A stretch of DNA of 16,575 nt from an uncultured Collinsella sp. (GCA_900542175.1 UQNC01000041.1:1-16575); one strand, 5' to 3'; shown: positions 8,075 to 14,321, numbered from the stretch's first letter. Numbers and translations are program-made. The notes: a model not told the origin generated them from the letters alone.

Positions 8075-8155
8075 AGCGGCACTTGGGGACGTTCCCTTTC
8101 TGCCGGCAGTTAGGGATGTTCCTTTTGTGCCGGCAGTTGGGGACACTCCTTGTGT
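8075..8155 (+). repeat. Three tandem 27-bp imperfect repeats
   Basis: Units at 8075-8101, 8102-8128 and 8129-8155 share the frame GCCGGCAGTTGGGGA-N4-TCCTTTTGT with a few substitutions. Each unit plus the next two bases can fold as GGCA...TGCC with inner AGGGA/TCCTT pairing. The units resemble the GTCCCTTT hairpins elsewhere in the window. Three adjacent copies without unique spacers rule out a CRISPR array. They lie in the leader region before the exporter gene, 47 bp upstream of its candidate operator. Confidence 0.8.
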
Positions 8156-8201
8156 CGAGAGATTTCCCGTTCGCCGATTTGTGCCTTGAAAAATGTATAT
8201 A

Positions 8202-8214
8202 ACGACTATAACGT
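8202..8214. promoter_or_regulatory. Candidate operator ACGA-N5-ACGT ahead of the exporter gene
   Basis: ACGACTATAACGT lies in the AT-rich stretch TGTATATAACGACTATAACG. The same pattern, ACGW then five AT-rich bases then ACGT, occurs at 9496-9508 (PTS operon) and 15519-15531 (second GntR gene). TATAAC at 8207-8212 may be the -10 box, which would put transcription start near 8220 and upstream of the proposed TTG start codon. Confidence 0.5.
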
Positions 8215-8253
8215 AGCATGAAACATATTGGAAATAATACTGAGGAGGCTGCG

Positions 8254-9336
8254 TTGAAGAGGAGCAATCTGGGCTATGTGCTGGTGCTGATCGCCGCGCT
8301 TATGTGGGGCAGCATCGGAATCTTTGTAAACGGCATCTCGGCCATGGGCGTTTCGTCCCAGAGCATGGCTGCCTTTCGCTTGTTGGTCGGAGCGCTTATC
8401 TTGGCGCCGGTCCTGATGTTTATGGGCTGCCGTCCGGGTGAGGGGTCTACCGTGGTTCAGGGTCCGCTGACCCTGTTCAAGGCAAGCCCTAAAGAGCTTG
8501 TTTCCTGCGCGCTTGTCGGTATCGTCGGTTTGGCTGCCGCCAACACCTGCTATTACGAGTGCATGCGCGAGGTGGGCATGTCCACGGCATCGGTGCTGCT
8601 CTACACGTCGCCGGTGTTTGGCGTCGCGCTCGGCCGCGTCCTTTATCGCGAGGACGTGACCCTCAACAAGCTCGTTGCCATTGTCTTTAACATCGTTGGC
8701 TGTGTGCTTGCGGTGACCAATGGCGACCTTTCCGGTTTTCATTTTTCGGTTTGGGGCGTCACGTCGGGCGTGATTGCAGGCCTTTGTGGTGCGTCGCTCG
8801 CGGTGTTTAGCCGGATAGCAACCAAGACGGTCCACCCGCTGGCTGTCACGTTTTGGGGCTTTGTTTTTGGCGGTGCGGTTATGGCAGCTATCGCGGCTCC
8901 GTGGCCGGATGTCGCCGCGGCAATGTCGCCACAGCTGCTGCTGCTGTTCCTTGGCTTTGGACTCATCCCCACAGCCGTGGCTTACATCTTATATATGCAG
9001 GGTCTGTCCATGGGGCTCGAGACGTCGAAAGTTCCCGTCGTAATGTCATTCGAGACAGTCGTCACCGTACTGCTGGGCATTGGTGTCTACGCCGAGCCCG
9101 CCGGCGCGATCAAAGTTCTGGGCATCGTTTTGGTGCTCGCGTCCATCGTGATTATGAACACCGACTTTTCCAAGCTGCGCAACAGTGTGTTTGTCGGCCA
9201 TGTCGTTGAGAGCATGACCTTTAAGCCCAACGCGTGGTGGACGGAGAAATCGCAGGACATGGATCTCTTCCGCGAGCGCACGGGCATTGCGCTGGAGCCC
9301 ACCGTGCAGGAAAGCCCCTGGTACTTCGTGCGATAG
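8254..9336 (+). CDS. EamA/DMT-family transporter, probable exporter
   Basis: 360-residue membrane protein with two EamA repeats and about ten hydrophobic segments, followed by a hydrophilic C-terminal tail of about 60 residues (from VGHVVESMTFKPNAWW onward) that is longer than usual. Family members export amino acids, metabolites or drugs across the cytoplasmic membrane. I choose TTG 8254 as start: GAGGAGG lies five bases upstream and translation then begins MKRSNLGYVLVLIAALMWG, the standard family N-terminus with the first membrane segment. An in-frame ATG at 8218 has no ribosome-binding site and would sit at the predicted transcription start. The upstream ACGW-N5-ACGT element is shared with the PTS operon. 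I therefore infer co-regulation and possibly export of an amino acid released by the deglycases. The substrate cannot be determined from sequence. Confidence 0.87.
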   Translation: MKRSNLGYVLVLIAALMWGSIGIFVNGISAMGVSSQSMAAFRLLVGALILAPVLMFMGCRPGEGSTVVQGPLTLFKASPKELVSCALVGIVGLAAANTCYYECMREVGMSTASVLLYTSPVFGVALGRVLYREDVTLNKLVAIVFNIVGCVLAVTNGDLSGFHFSVWGVTSGVIAGLCGASLAVFSRIATKTVHPLAVTFWGFVFGGAVMAAIAAPWPDVAAAMSPQLLLLFLGFGLIPTAVAYILYMQGLSMGLETSKVPVVMSFETVVTVLLGIGVYAEPAGAIKVLGIVLVLASIVIMNTDFSKLRNSVFVGHVVESMTFKPNAWWTEKSQDMDLFRERTGIALEPTVQESPWYFVR

Positions 9337-9435
9337 GGGATTGGCGGTGTGTTTGAGCAGGTAGCGCCCGGCGTTTGATCGGGCGGCGCCTAGCCAGCGC
9401 CGACCTACCCAAGACCATCGTTTCGATTGCGTTAA

Positions 9436-9469
9436 ACCCGCCAACGGTCGTTTTTCACCCGCGAACGGT
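9436..9469 (+). promoter_or_regulatory. Two 13-bp direct repeats, 21 bp apart, upstream of the PTS promoter
   Basis: ACCCGCCAACGGT (9436-9448) and ACCCGCGAACGGT (9457-9469) differ at one base. The 21-bp period is two helical turns, so a protein could bind both on one DNA face. They end three bases before TATACT (9473-9478), a good -10 box lacking a clear -35. That arrangement suits an activator covering the -35 region. No other copy is seen in this window. Confidence 0.5.
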
Positions 9470-9472
9470 TTA

Positions 9473-9478
9473 TATACT
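9473..9478 (+). promoter_or_regulatory. Possible -10 box TATACT of the PTS operon
   Basis: TATACT matches TATAAT at five of six positions, in an AT-rich stretch directly downstream of the direct repeats. A start near 9485 would place the operator at 9496-9508 just inside the transcript. A perfect TATAAT also occurs at 9509-9514 and overlaps the operator's far end; either could be the true box. Confidence 0.4.
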
Positions 9479-9495
9479 AATTATCAATATAAGCA

Positions 9496-9508
9496 ACGTA
9501 TAAGACGT
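9496..9508. promoter_or_regulatory. Candidate operator ACGT-N5-ACGT ahead of the PTS operon
   Basis: ACGTATAAGACGT is the second of three copies of the pattern. It partly overlaps an additional inverted pair, CGTTAT (9506-9511) and ATAACG (9519-9524). The block lies 16-45 bp upstream of the EIIAB start codon, overlapping a TATAAT, as expected for repression by a GntR-type protein. Confidence 0.55.
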
Positions 9509-9540
9509 TATAATGACCATAACGAAAAGGAGGAGGCAAG

Positions 9541-10464
9541 ATGAATCAGATCATTCTCGCATCTCATGGCGGCCTGGCCGCAGGCGCCAAAGACACGCTC
9601 GAGATGGTTCTCGGCGACGTGTCGAACGTCCACGTCGTGTCGCTTGCTCGTGACGACAAGGAGCCCATCACCAATAAGGTTGAGGCTATGATCGCCACGT
9701 TCAACGCGGACGACACCGTGTATGTGCTAACCGATATGCTCGGTAGCTCGGTCAACAACAACATGGTCGAGCTTTCCAAGAACGGCACGAAGTTCACGGT
9801 TGTCAGCGGTTTCAACATCCCGCTGGCGCTCACGCTTGCTATGAGCCCCGCCCCCGTCAAGGGCACCGAGCTCGCGGCCCTCATCAACGAGGCCCGCACC
9901 GGTCTGACCAACCCCAACGCACCGGTCGAGGTCGCCGCGGCTCCCGCCAAGAAGGCCAAGGCGTCCCGTCACAGCTCCGGTCCCGCCAAGATCGTCCTCG
10001 CACGTCTTGACTACCGTCTGCTGCACGGCCAGGTCGTCTTTACCTGGACCACCAAGGTTCAGGCCGAGCGCATCATCGTCGTCGACAACGCTGCCGCCAA
10101 CGATGACATCAAGAAGGGCGCTCTTAAGCTGGCCAAGCCCCAGGGCGTGCGCCTGAACGTCTTCACCGTTGAGCGTGCCCTTGCCAAGATGGACAAGCTC
10201 AACACCCTCGGCGAGCGCGTCATGTTCGTCTTTGGCAACACTGCCGAGATGCTGCAGTTCTGCCAGGGCTACAAGCTCGACGCCATCAACCTGGGCGCCA
10301 CCGCCAACCACGACGGTGCCGAGCAGGTCGGCGGCAAGGACAGCTCCGTCTTCTTCGACGCCACCCAGAAGGCCGACGTCAACCAGATGCTCGACATGGG
10401 CATTAAGCTCTACGTCCAGCAGACCCCTACGTATCAGAGCGTCGACATCGACGCCAAGCTGTAA
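9541..10464 (+). CDS. PTS mannose/fructose/sorbose-family EIIAB fusion protein
   Basis: 307-residue cytoplasmic phosphotransfer subunit. The EIIA domain (1-125) begins MNQIILASHGGLAAG, with H9 as the site phosphorylated by HPr. An Ala/Pro/Lys linker spans about 127-148. The EIIB domain (149-307) contains ARLDYRLLHGQV with H162 as its phosphorylation site, followed by a full-length domain ending in a typical TPTYQSVDIDAKL. The phosphate would pass from HPr via H9 and H162 to the incoming sugar. A strong ribosome site (AAAAGGAGGAGG) precedes the ATG. EIIC and EIID follow in the same operon. Transcription is probably governed by the ACGT-N5-ACGT element and the upstream direct repeats. Codon choice suggests high expression. 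The family is secure; the sugar is not given by this subunit. Confidence 0.95.
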   Translation: MNQIILASHGGLAAGAKDTLEMVLGDVSNVHVVSLARDDKEPITNKVEAMIATFNADDTVYVLTDMLGSSVNNNMVELSKNGTKFTVVSGFNIPLALTLAMSPAPVKGTELAALINEARTGLTNPNAPVEVAAAPAKKAKASRHSSGPAKIVLARLDYRLLHGQVVFTWTTKVQAERIIVVDNAAANDDIKKGALKLAKPQGVRLNVFTVERALAKMDKLNTLGERVMFVFGNTAEMLQFCQGYKLDAINLGATANHDGAEQVGGKDSSVFFDATQKADVNQMLDMGIKLYVQQTPTYQSVDIDAKL

Positions 10465-10500
10465 TCAACCAGGCGTTTGCCTGACTGAAAGGAGAAGGGT

Positions 10501-11295
10501 ATGAATACGTTCATCAGTGCGGTGCTCGTCGGCCTCGTCGGCGTGTTCTGCATGTGGGACTCCCGCCTGCTCGGTCGTCTTAACTTCGAGCAGCCCCTCG
10601 TTGGCGCTACGCTCGTCGGTCTGCTGCTGGGCGATGTGCCCACCGGCCTTGCCGTCGGTGCCGCCGTCGAGCTCGTGTCCATGGGCCTGGTGCAGGTCGG
10701 CGCCGCCGTTCCGCCCGATATGGTCCTGGGCGGCATCGTGGCCGCTGCCTTCGCGTGCCTGACCGATGCTTCCGCCGAGACCGCCATGACGATCGCCATC
10801 CCGGTCGCCGTCCTGGGTCAGCTCCTCGGCATCGTGTTCCGTTCCATCATCGCCGCCCTCACCCATGTGGCCGATAGCGCGATTGATAACGGCAAGTTCA
10901 AGACCGCCTACCGCATGCACATCTGCGCCGGCTCCGGTCTGTACGCCATCATGTACTTCCTGCCGATCTTCCTGGCCGTCTTTGTCGGTACCGACCTGGT
11001 CCAAGCCATCGTCAACATGGTTCCCGAGTGGCTGTCCGTTGGTCTGAACGTCTCGACCAAGATCATGACCGCCTACGGTCTGGCCCTGCTGCTCACCATG
11101 ATGATCAAGAAGGGTATGACCCCGTTCCTGTTCATCGGTTTCCTGCTCGCCGCCTACCTCAACCTGTCCGTCATCGCGGTCGCTCTGATCGGTGTGTGCC
11201 TGGCTATCGTCTTCATGGGCTTCAAGTTCAACGGTTCCCATGCAGCCGCCGGTGTCGATTCCGACTACGATCCGCTCGAAGACGACGAAGACTAA
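10501..11295 (+). CDS. PTS mannose/fructose/sorbose-family EIIC membrane subunit
   Basis: 264-residue integral membrane subunit that, with EIID, forms the sugar channel. The sequence has the family pattern of hydrophobic helices with GDVPTGLAVGAAVELVSMG (about 44-62), the AAVPPDMVLGGIVA re-entrant region and later helices ending near residue 245. The C-terminus is strongly acidic (DSDYDPLEDDED). It starts 36 bp after the EIIAB stop with GAAAGGAGAAGGG as the ribosome site, and EIID begins 13 bp after it, so the three form one transcription unit. No membrane-segment loss or frameshift is visible. Confidence 0.94.
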   Translation: MNTFISAVLVGLVGVFCMWDSRLLGRLNFEQPLVGATLVGLLLGDVPTGLAVGAAVELVSMGLVQVGAAVPPDMVLGGIVAAAFACLTDASAETAMTIAIPVAVLGQLLGIVFRSIIAALTHVADSAIDNGKFKTAYRMHICAGSGLYAIMYFLPIFLAVFVGTDLVQAIVNMVPEWLSVGLNVSTKIMTAYGLALLLTMMIKKGMTPFLFIGFLLAAYLNLSVIAVALIGVCLAIVFMGFKFNGSHAAAGVDSDYDPLEDDED

Positions 11296-11308
11296 GGAGG
11301 AACACACT

Positions 11309-12142
11309 ATGGCAACCGCAACCAAGGACGTGTCCCTGAACAAGAAGGTCAGCCAGTTCTTCTGGCGCTCCTGGGCCATCCAGGCCTCTTGGAACTACGA
11401 GCGTCAGATGAACATGGGCTTCCTCTACGGCATGGTCCCCACGCTCGATCGCCTCTATCCGGACGAGTCCGACCCCAAGCAGCTCGCTGCTAAGAAAGAG
11501 GCTTACCACCGTCACATGGCGTTCTACAACTGCACCCCGCAGACGAGCGCTTTTGTCCTAGGCCTCGCCGCCTCCATGGAGGAGGAGTACGCCAAGGATC
11601 CCGAGAACTTCGATCCCGATTCGATTAACGCGGTCAAGACCTCCCTCATGGGCCCGCTTTCCGGCATCGGTGACTCCTTCTTCCAGGGCACCATCCGCGT
11701 TATCGCCTTTGGCCTGGGCGTTCAGCTGGCTCAGCAGGGCTCCATCATGGGTCCGATCCTGGCCATGCTCATCTCCATTGTGCCCTCCGTGCTGATCACG
11801 TGGTTCGCTGCCAAGATCGGCTACCAGGGCGGCCACGAGTACCTGAGCAAGCTCCAGGGTGGCGACCTCATGGAGAAGCTCATGTATGTCTGCGGCATCG
11901 TGGGTCTTATGTCCGTGGGCGGCATGATCGCTACGCTGATCGGCGCCACCACCCCGCTGCAGTTCGCTGACGGCACCGTCGTGATCCAGGACATCCTGGA
12001 CGGCATGATGCCCCAGATGATCTCCCTTGGCCTCACCGGCCTTATGTACTGGCTCATCAAGAAGAACGTCAACACCGGTTGGCTTCTCGTGATCGCCATC
12101 GTGGGCGGCATCGCCCTCTCCGCGGCCGGCATCCTGGCCTAG
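11309..12142 (+). CDS. PTS mannose/fructose/sorbose-family EIID membrane subunit
   Basis: 277-residue partner of EIIC. The N-terminal half carries the family blocks FWRSWAIQASWNYERQMNMG, AFYNCTPQTSAFVLGLAASM and KTSLMGPLSGIGDSFFQGT; four or five hydrophobic segments follow to the C-terminus. The start is ATG 11309, preceded by AAGGAGGAA at the standard distance; an open frame extends further back but overlaps EIIC and has no support. This family takes up mannose, glucosamine, sorbose, galactosamine derivatives and, in the Gfr system of Salmonella, glycated lysines. The second SIS gene lies 191 bp downstream behind a terminator-like hairpin. Confidence 0.95.
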   Translation: MATATKDVSLNKKVSQFFWRSWAIQASWNYERQMNMGFLYGMVPTLDRLYPDESDPKQLAAKKEAYHRHMAFYNCTPQTSAFVLGLAASMEEEYAKDPENFDPDSINAVKTSLMGPLSGIGDSFFQGTIRVIAFGLGVQLAQQGSIMGPILAMLISIVPSVLITWFAAKIGYQGGHEYLSKLQGGDLMEKLMYVCGIVGLMSVGGMIATLIGATTPLQFADGTVVIQDILDGMMPQMISLGLTGLMYWLIKKNVNTGWLLVIAIVGGIALSAAGILA

Positions 12143-12167
12143 TCGCGACCCAGCGCTTCCCCCGGGG

Positions 12168-12198
12168 GCCTGCCTGGCATCCCATACCCCAGGCAGGC
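12168..12198 (+). terminator. Hairpin after EIID, possible partial terminator
   Basis: GCCTGCCTGG (12168-12177) pairs perfectly with CCAGGCAGGC (12189-12198) around an 11-base loop, 25 bases after the EIID stop. It is preceded by the palindrome CCCCCGGGGG (12159-12168). Only two T residues follow before a mixed tract, so termination would be incomplete and readthrough into the second SIS gene is plausible. Confidence 0.55.
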
Positions 12199-12211
12199 TT
12201 CCATCCCTAAC

Positions 12212-12242
12212 ATGTGACAAAGGGATAGTCCCTTTGTCACAT
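12212..12242. repeat. GTCCCTTT-type palindromic element
   Basis: ATGTGACAAAGGGA (12212-12225) and TCCCTTTGTCACAT (12229-12242) form a perfect 14-bp stem with a 3-base loop. The right arm contains GTCCCTTTGT, the shared motif of this hairpin family. It lies between the EIID hairpin and the second SIS gene. Confidence 0.8.
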
Positions 12243-12333
12243 CCTCAACGGGCCGGCGACTCGGTCCTAACTACGGTAACCCTGCGAGCGTCCGGCAATG
12301 TGACGCCGCAACAAATCGAAAGGAATGTGTCAG

Positions 12334-13317
12334 ATGTACGAGATCGACCTTAACCTCCCTAAGCAGATCGTCGCTGACGTCCTGTCCAACCACGAGATCC
12401 GCAGCGTCGCCTTCGTCGGCTGCGGCGCTTCCATGTCCGACCTTTACCCCGCCAAGTACTTCCTGGCCAACAACACGGACAATCTGAACGTTCAGATCTT
12501 CACCGCTAACGAGTTCAACTACGACACGCCTTCCTGGGTCAACGAGCACACCTTCGTGATCACCTGCTCCCTCGGTGGCTCCACGCCCGAGACCGTCGAG
12601 GCCAACAAGACCGCCAAGAAGCACAACTGCCCGGTCGTCTCCCTCACCAACAAGGCTGGCTCCGCTCTGACCGTCGACGCCGACCACGTCATCGTCCACG
12701 GCTTCCACGCCAACTACGCTGCCAAGTGCGAGAAGCCCGGCTATGCCATCGCTCTTGCTCTCGAGATCCTTCAGCAGACCGAGGGCTATGACCACTACGA
12801 GGACATGATCACTGGCCTCACCAACGTTTTCGATCTCTGCGAGAACGCCGCTCAGCACTGCAAGAAGCTCGCCAAGAAGTTCGCCGAGGACTTCAAGGAC
12901 GACAAGATGATCTACTTCATGGCCTCCGGTGCCTCCGAGAAGATGGCTTATTCTCACGCCGCCTTCCTGTTCACCGAGATGCAGTGGATCGACGCCGCCG
13001 CCTACAACACCGGCGAGTACTTCCACGGCCCGTTCGAGGTTTCCACCGAGGGTAAGCCCTACGTCTTCTTCATGTCCGATGGTGCTACCCGTCCGATGGA
13101 CGCTCGCGCCCTCACCTTCCTTGAGCGCATGGGCGCCAAGGTCGCTCTGATCGACTCCAAGGACTACGGCCTGGCTGACGCCGTGCCCGCGAGCGTCGTC
13201 ACCTACTTCAACCCGCTGCTGCACCTCGCCGTTATGCGCGAGTACGGCAACCAGATCGCCGAGGCCCGTCAGCACCCGCTGACCATGCGTCGCTACATGT
13301 GGAAGCTTTCCTACTAA
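12334..13317 (+). CDS. SIS-domain sugar-amino-acid 6-phosphate deglycase-like protein (paralogue 2)
   Basis: 327-residue soluble protein with two SIS folds. VAFVGCGASMSDLYPAKYF (about 25-43) and SLGGSTPETVEA (79-90) bind the phosphosugar in the first. The second contains E215 and H231 in TGEYFHGPFE, the Glu/His pair 16 residues apart expected of FrlB/FraB-type deglycases, with the canonical Glu three residues before the His. It shares LQQTEGY, the HGPFE block and RRYMWKL-Y ending with paralogue 1, so the two are clear paralogues. I choose ATG 12334 because GAAAGGA lies about ten bases upstream; ATG 12325 directly abuts that site and is too close. It is the last gene of the PTS unit before a strong terminator. 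Likely role: cleaving the phosphorylated PTS product to glucose 6-phosphate and an amino acid. The substrate is inferred. Confidence 0.78.
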   Translation: MYEIDLNLPKQIVADVLSNHEIRSVAFVGCGASMSDLYPAKYFLANNTDNLNVQIFTANEFNYDTPSWVNEHTFVITCSLGGSTPETVEANKTAKKHNCPVVSLTNKAGSALTVDADHVIVHGFHANYAAKCEKPGYAIALALEILQQTEGYDHYEDMITGLTNVFDLCENAAQHCKKLAKKFAEDFKDDKMIYFMASGASEKMAYSHAAFLFTEMQWIDAAAYNTGEYFHGPFEVSTEGKPYVFFMSDGATRPMDARALTFLERMGAKVALIDSKDYGLADAVPASVVTYFNPLLHLAVMREYGNQIAEARQHPLTMRRYMWKLSY

Positions 13318-13350
13318 TCACAAGTAAGTAGACCTTACGGGTTGATTGAG

Positions 13351-13382
13351 AGGGGATGGGGTTTGCGCCCCGTCCCCTTTTT
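13351..13382 (+). terminator. Rho-independent terminator closing the PTS/SIS unit
   Basis: AGGGGATGGGG pairs with CCCCGTCCCCT (one G:T pair) around the loop TTTGCG, followed by an unbroken run of T at 13378-13382. It begins 33 bases after the second SIS stop. Just before it, AAGTAAGTAGACCTTAC (13322-13338) resembles the arms of the element at 14199-14321. Confidence 0.92.
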
Positions 13383-13424
13383 GCTTTGGGGGCGTGTCTG
13401 TCGCGTCGCAAAACACCAGATAAA

Positions 13425-13459
13425 ACCTACCAAAATAAACCTGTCCCTTTTTGGCAGGT
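13425..13459. repeat. GTCCCTTT-type palindromic element abutting the HAD ribosome site
   Basis: ACCTACCAAAA (13425-13435) pairs with TTTTGGCAGGT (13449-13459) with one A/C mismatch; the intervening bases include CCTGTCCC, giving the family motif CCTGTCCCTTTTTGG. The right arm ends one base before the GGGAGGAG ribosome-binding site of the HAD gene, so folding could influence translation. Confidence 0.65.
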
Positions 13460-13473
13460 GGGAGGAGATGCGT

Positions 13474-14103
13474 ATGATCAAGGCAGTGCTGTTTGATATG
13501 GACGGCGTGCTGGTCGATACCGAGTGGTTCTACAACCGTCGCCGCGTGGCGTTTATGGAGGAAAAGGGGTTCCACTTTGACGAGATCCCCGATCTTTCGG
13601 GGTCTAACGAGCCTGCCATCTGGAAGTCGCTGGTGCCCGACGATGTTGAGCTGCGCGAGCGCTTGCGCGTTGAGTACAAGCAGGTCTACAGCCCGGTTCA
13701 CCCTGTTCCGTATGCCGAGCTGCTCAACGAGCAGACGGAGCCGGTGATGCGCGAGCTGCACGAGCGCGGCGTCAAGTGTGCCATCGCGAGCTCGTCCTAT
13801 CGCGAGCTCATTGACGAGCTGGTGGAGATTGCCGGTATCACCGACGTGCTGGACTACACCATCAGCGGTCACGAGTGCAGTGCATTTAAGCCCGACCCCG
13901 AGATCTACCTGCGTGCCATGGAGGCGCTGGGTGTGGAGCCTACCGAGTGCCTGGTTATCGAGGACTCGCCTTTGGGCATCGAGGCCGGCAAGCGCTCCGG
14001 CGCGCGCGTCCTGGCACTGCGTCCGCACGAGGGCGTTAACCTGGACCAAACGGGAGCCGACGCCGTCATCGACAACCTCGCCGACATTCTGACCGCTTTG
14101 TAG
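13474..14103 (+). CDS. HAD-superfamily hydrolase, beta-phosphoglucomutase/phosphatase-like
   Basis: 209-residue cytoplasmic HAD subfamily IA protein. Motif I is VLFDMDGVLVDTE with nucleophile D8 and acid/base D10. An alpha-helical cap occupies about 15-85. Motif II is the Ser in CAIASSSYREL, motif III the Lys in SAFKPDPEIYLRAM, and motif IV VIEDSPLGIEA. Members act as sugar-phosphate phosphatases or beta-phosphoglucomutases, and these cannot be told apart here. Two in-frame ATGs occur at 13468 and 13474; GGAGG at 13461-13465 is correctly spaced only for 13474. It lies after the PTS unit terminator and has no visible promoter, so its link to the PTS locus is only positional. A role in dephosphorylating a sugar phosphate from the locus is possible but unproven. 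Confidence 0.87.
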   Translation: MIKAVLFDMDGVLVDTEWFYNRRRVAFMEEKGFHFDEIPDLSGSNEPAIWKSLVPDDVELRERLRVEYKQVYSPVHPVPYAELLNEQTEPVMRELHERGVKCAIASSSYRELIDELVEIAGITDVLDYTISGHECSAFKPDPEIYLRAMEALGVEPTECLVIEDSPLGIEAGKRSGARVLALRPHEGVNLDQTGADAVIDNLADILTAL

Positions 14104-14107
14104 CGTC

Positions 14108-14153
14108 AATTCGCCGCAAGAAGTGCGGATTCACACGTCTCTTGCGGTGGATT
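14108..14153. repeat. Imperfect hairpin after the HAD gene
   Basis: 14108-14121 pairs with 14140-14153 over 14 positions including two G:T pairs, with an 18-base loop. Its right arm contains TTGCGGTGGA as in the inverted repeat at 8003-8069. It may be a terminator for the HAD gene, but only ATTTTGG follows as a weak T tract. Beyond it TTTGGCTTCGA occurs twice, at 14161-14171 and 14182-14192. Confidence 0.55.
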
Positions 14154-14198
14154 GGCTCATTTTGGCTTCGATTTAGATCCGTTTGGCTTCGACTCGGA

Positions 14199-14321
14199 CT
14201 AAGTGAGTAGACTTTTTGGCACATGCCGAGCACAAAGCGTATCTGCCTTAGTAAAACCGCAGGTCGGAGAGGTGGCTGTTTTGAGTGCGCTTGGTAGATC
14301 GCGAAAAGTCTACTCACTTAG
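14199..14321. mobile_element. MITE-like element with perfect 18-bp terminal inverted repeats
   Basis: CTAAGTGAGTAGACTTTT (14199-14216) is exactly repeated in inverse at 14304-14321, enclosing 87 bases with no credible gene. The total of 123 bp and the perfect ends fit a non-autonomous miniature element. No clear target-site duplication is visible at the borders and no transposase is in the window. A related partial end occurs at 13322-13338. The rest of the 353-bp gap between the HAD and YitT genes holds only the hairpin before it and the promoter after it. Confidence 0.6.

Noticed and set aside
8075..8155. Possible CRISPR array
   Set aside because: The three units are directly adjacent with no unique spacers and are imperfect; no cas gene is near.
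11192..11308. Longer N-terminus for EIID
   Set aside because: It would overlap the EIIC gene for over 100 bases, has no ribosome site, and the sequence before ATG 11309 does not resemble the family.
10465..11379. Minus-strand open frame opposite EIIC
   Set aside because: Glu/Asp/Gly/His-rich sequence that is the complement of hydrophobic EIIC codons.
12241..12333. Possible riboswitch ahead of the second SIS gene
   Set aside because: A fold can be drawn, but I recognise no known aptamer consensus, so I list it only as an unexplained structure.
12271..13275. Minus-strand open frame of 334 codons opposite the second SIS gene
   Set aside because: Same antisense artefact as for paralogue 1; it only reflects the strong codon bias of the sense gene.
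13342..13473. Longer N-terminus for the HAD protein from a TTG at 13342
   Set aside because: It runs through the PTS terminator and a repeat hairpin; the HAD motif I normally lies within the first 10-15 residues, as with ATG 13474.
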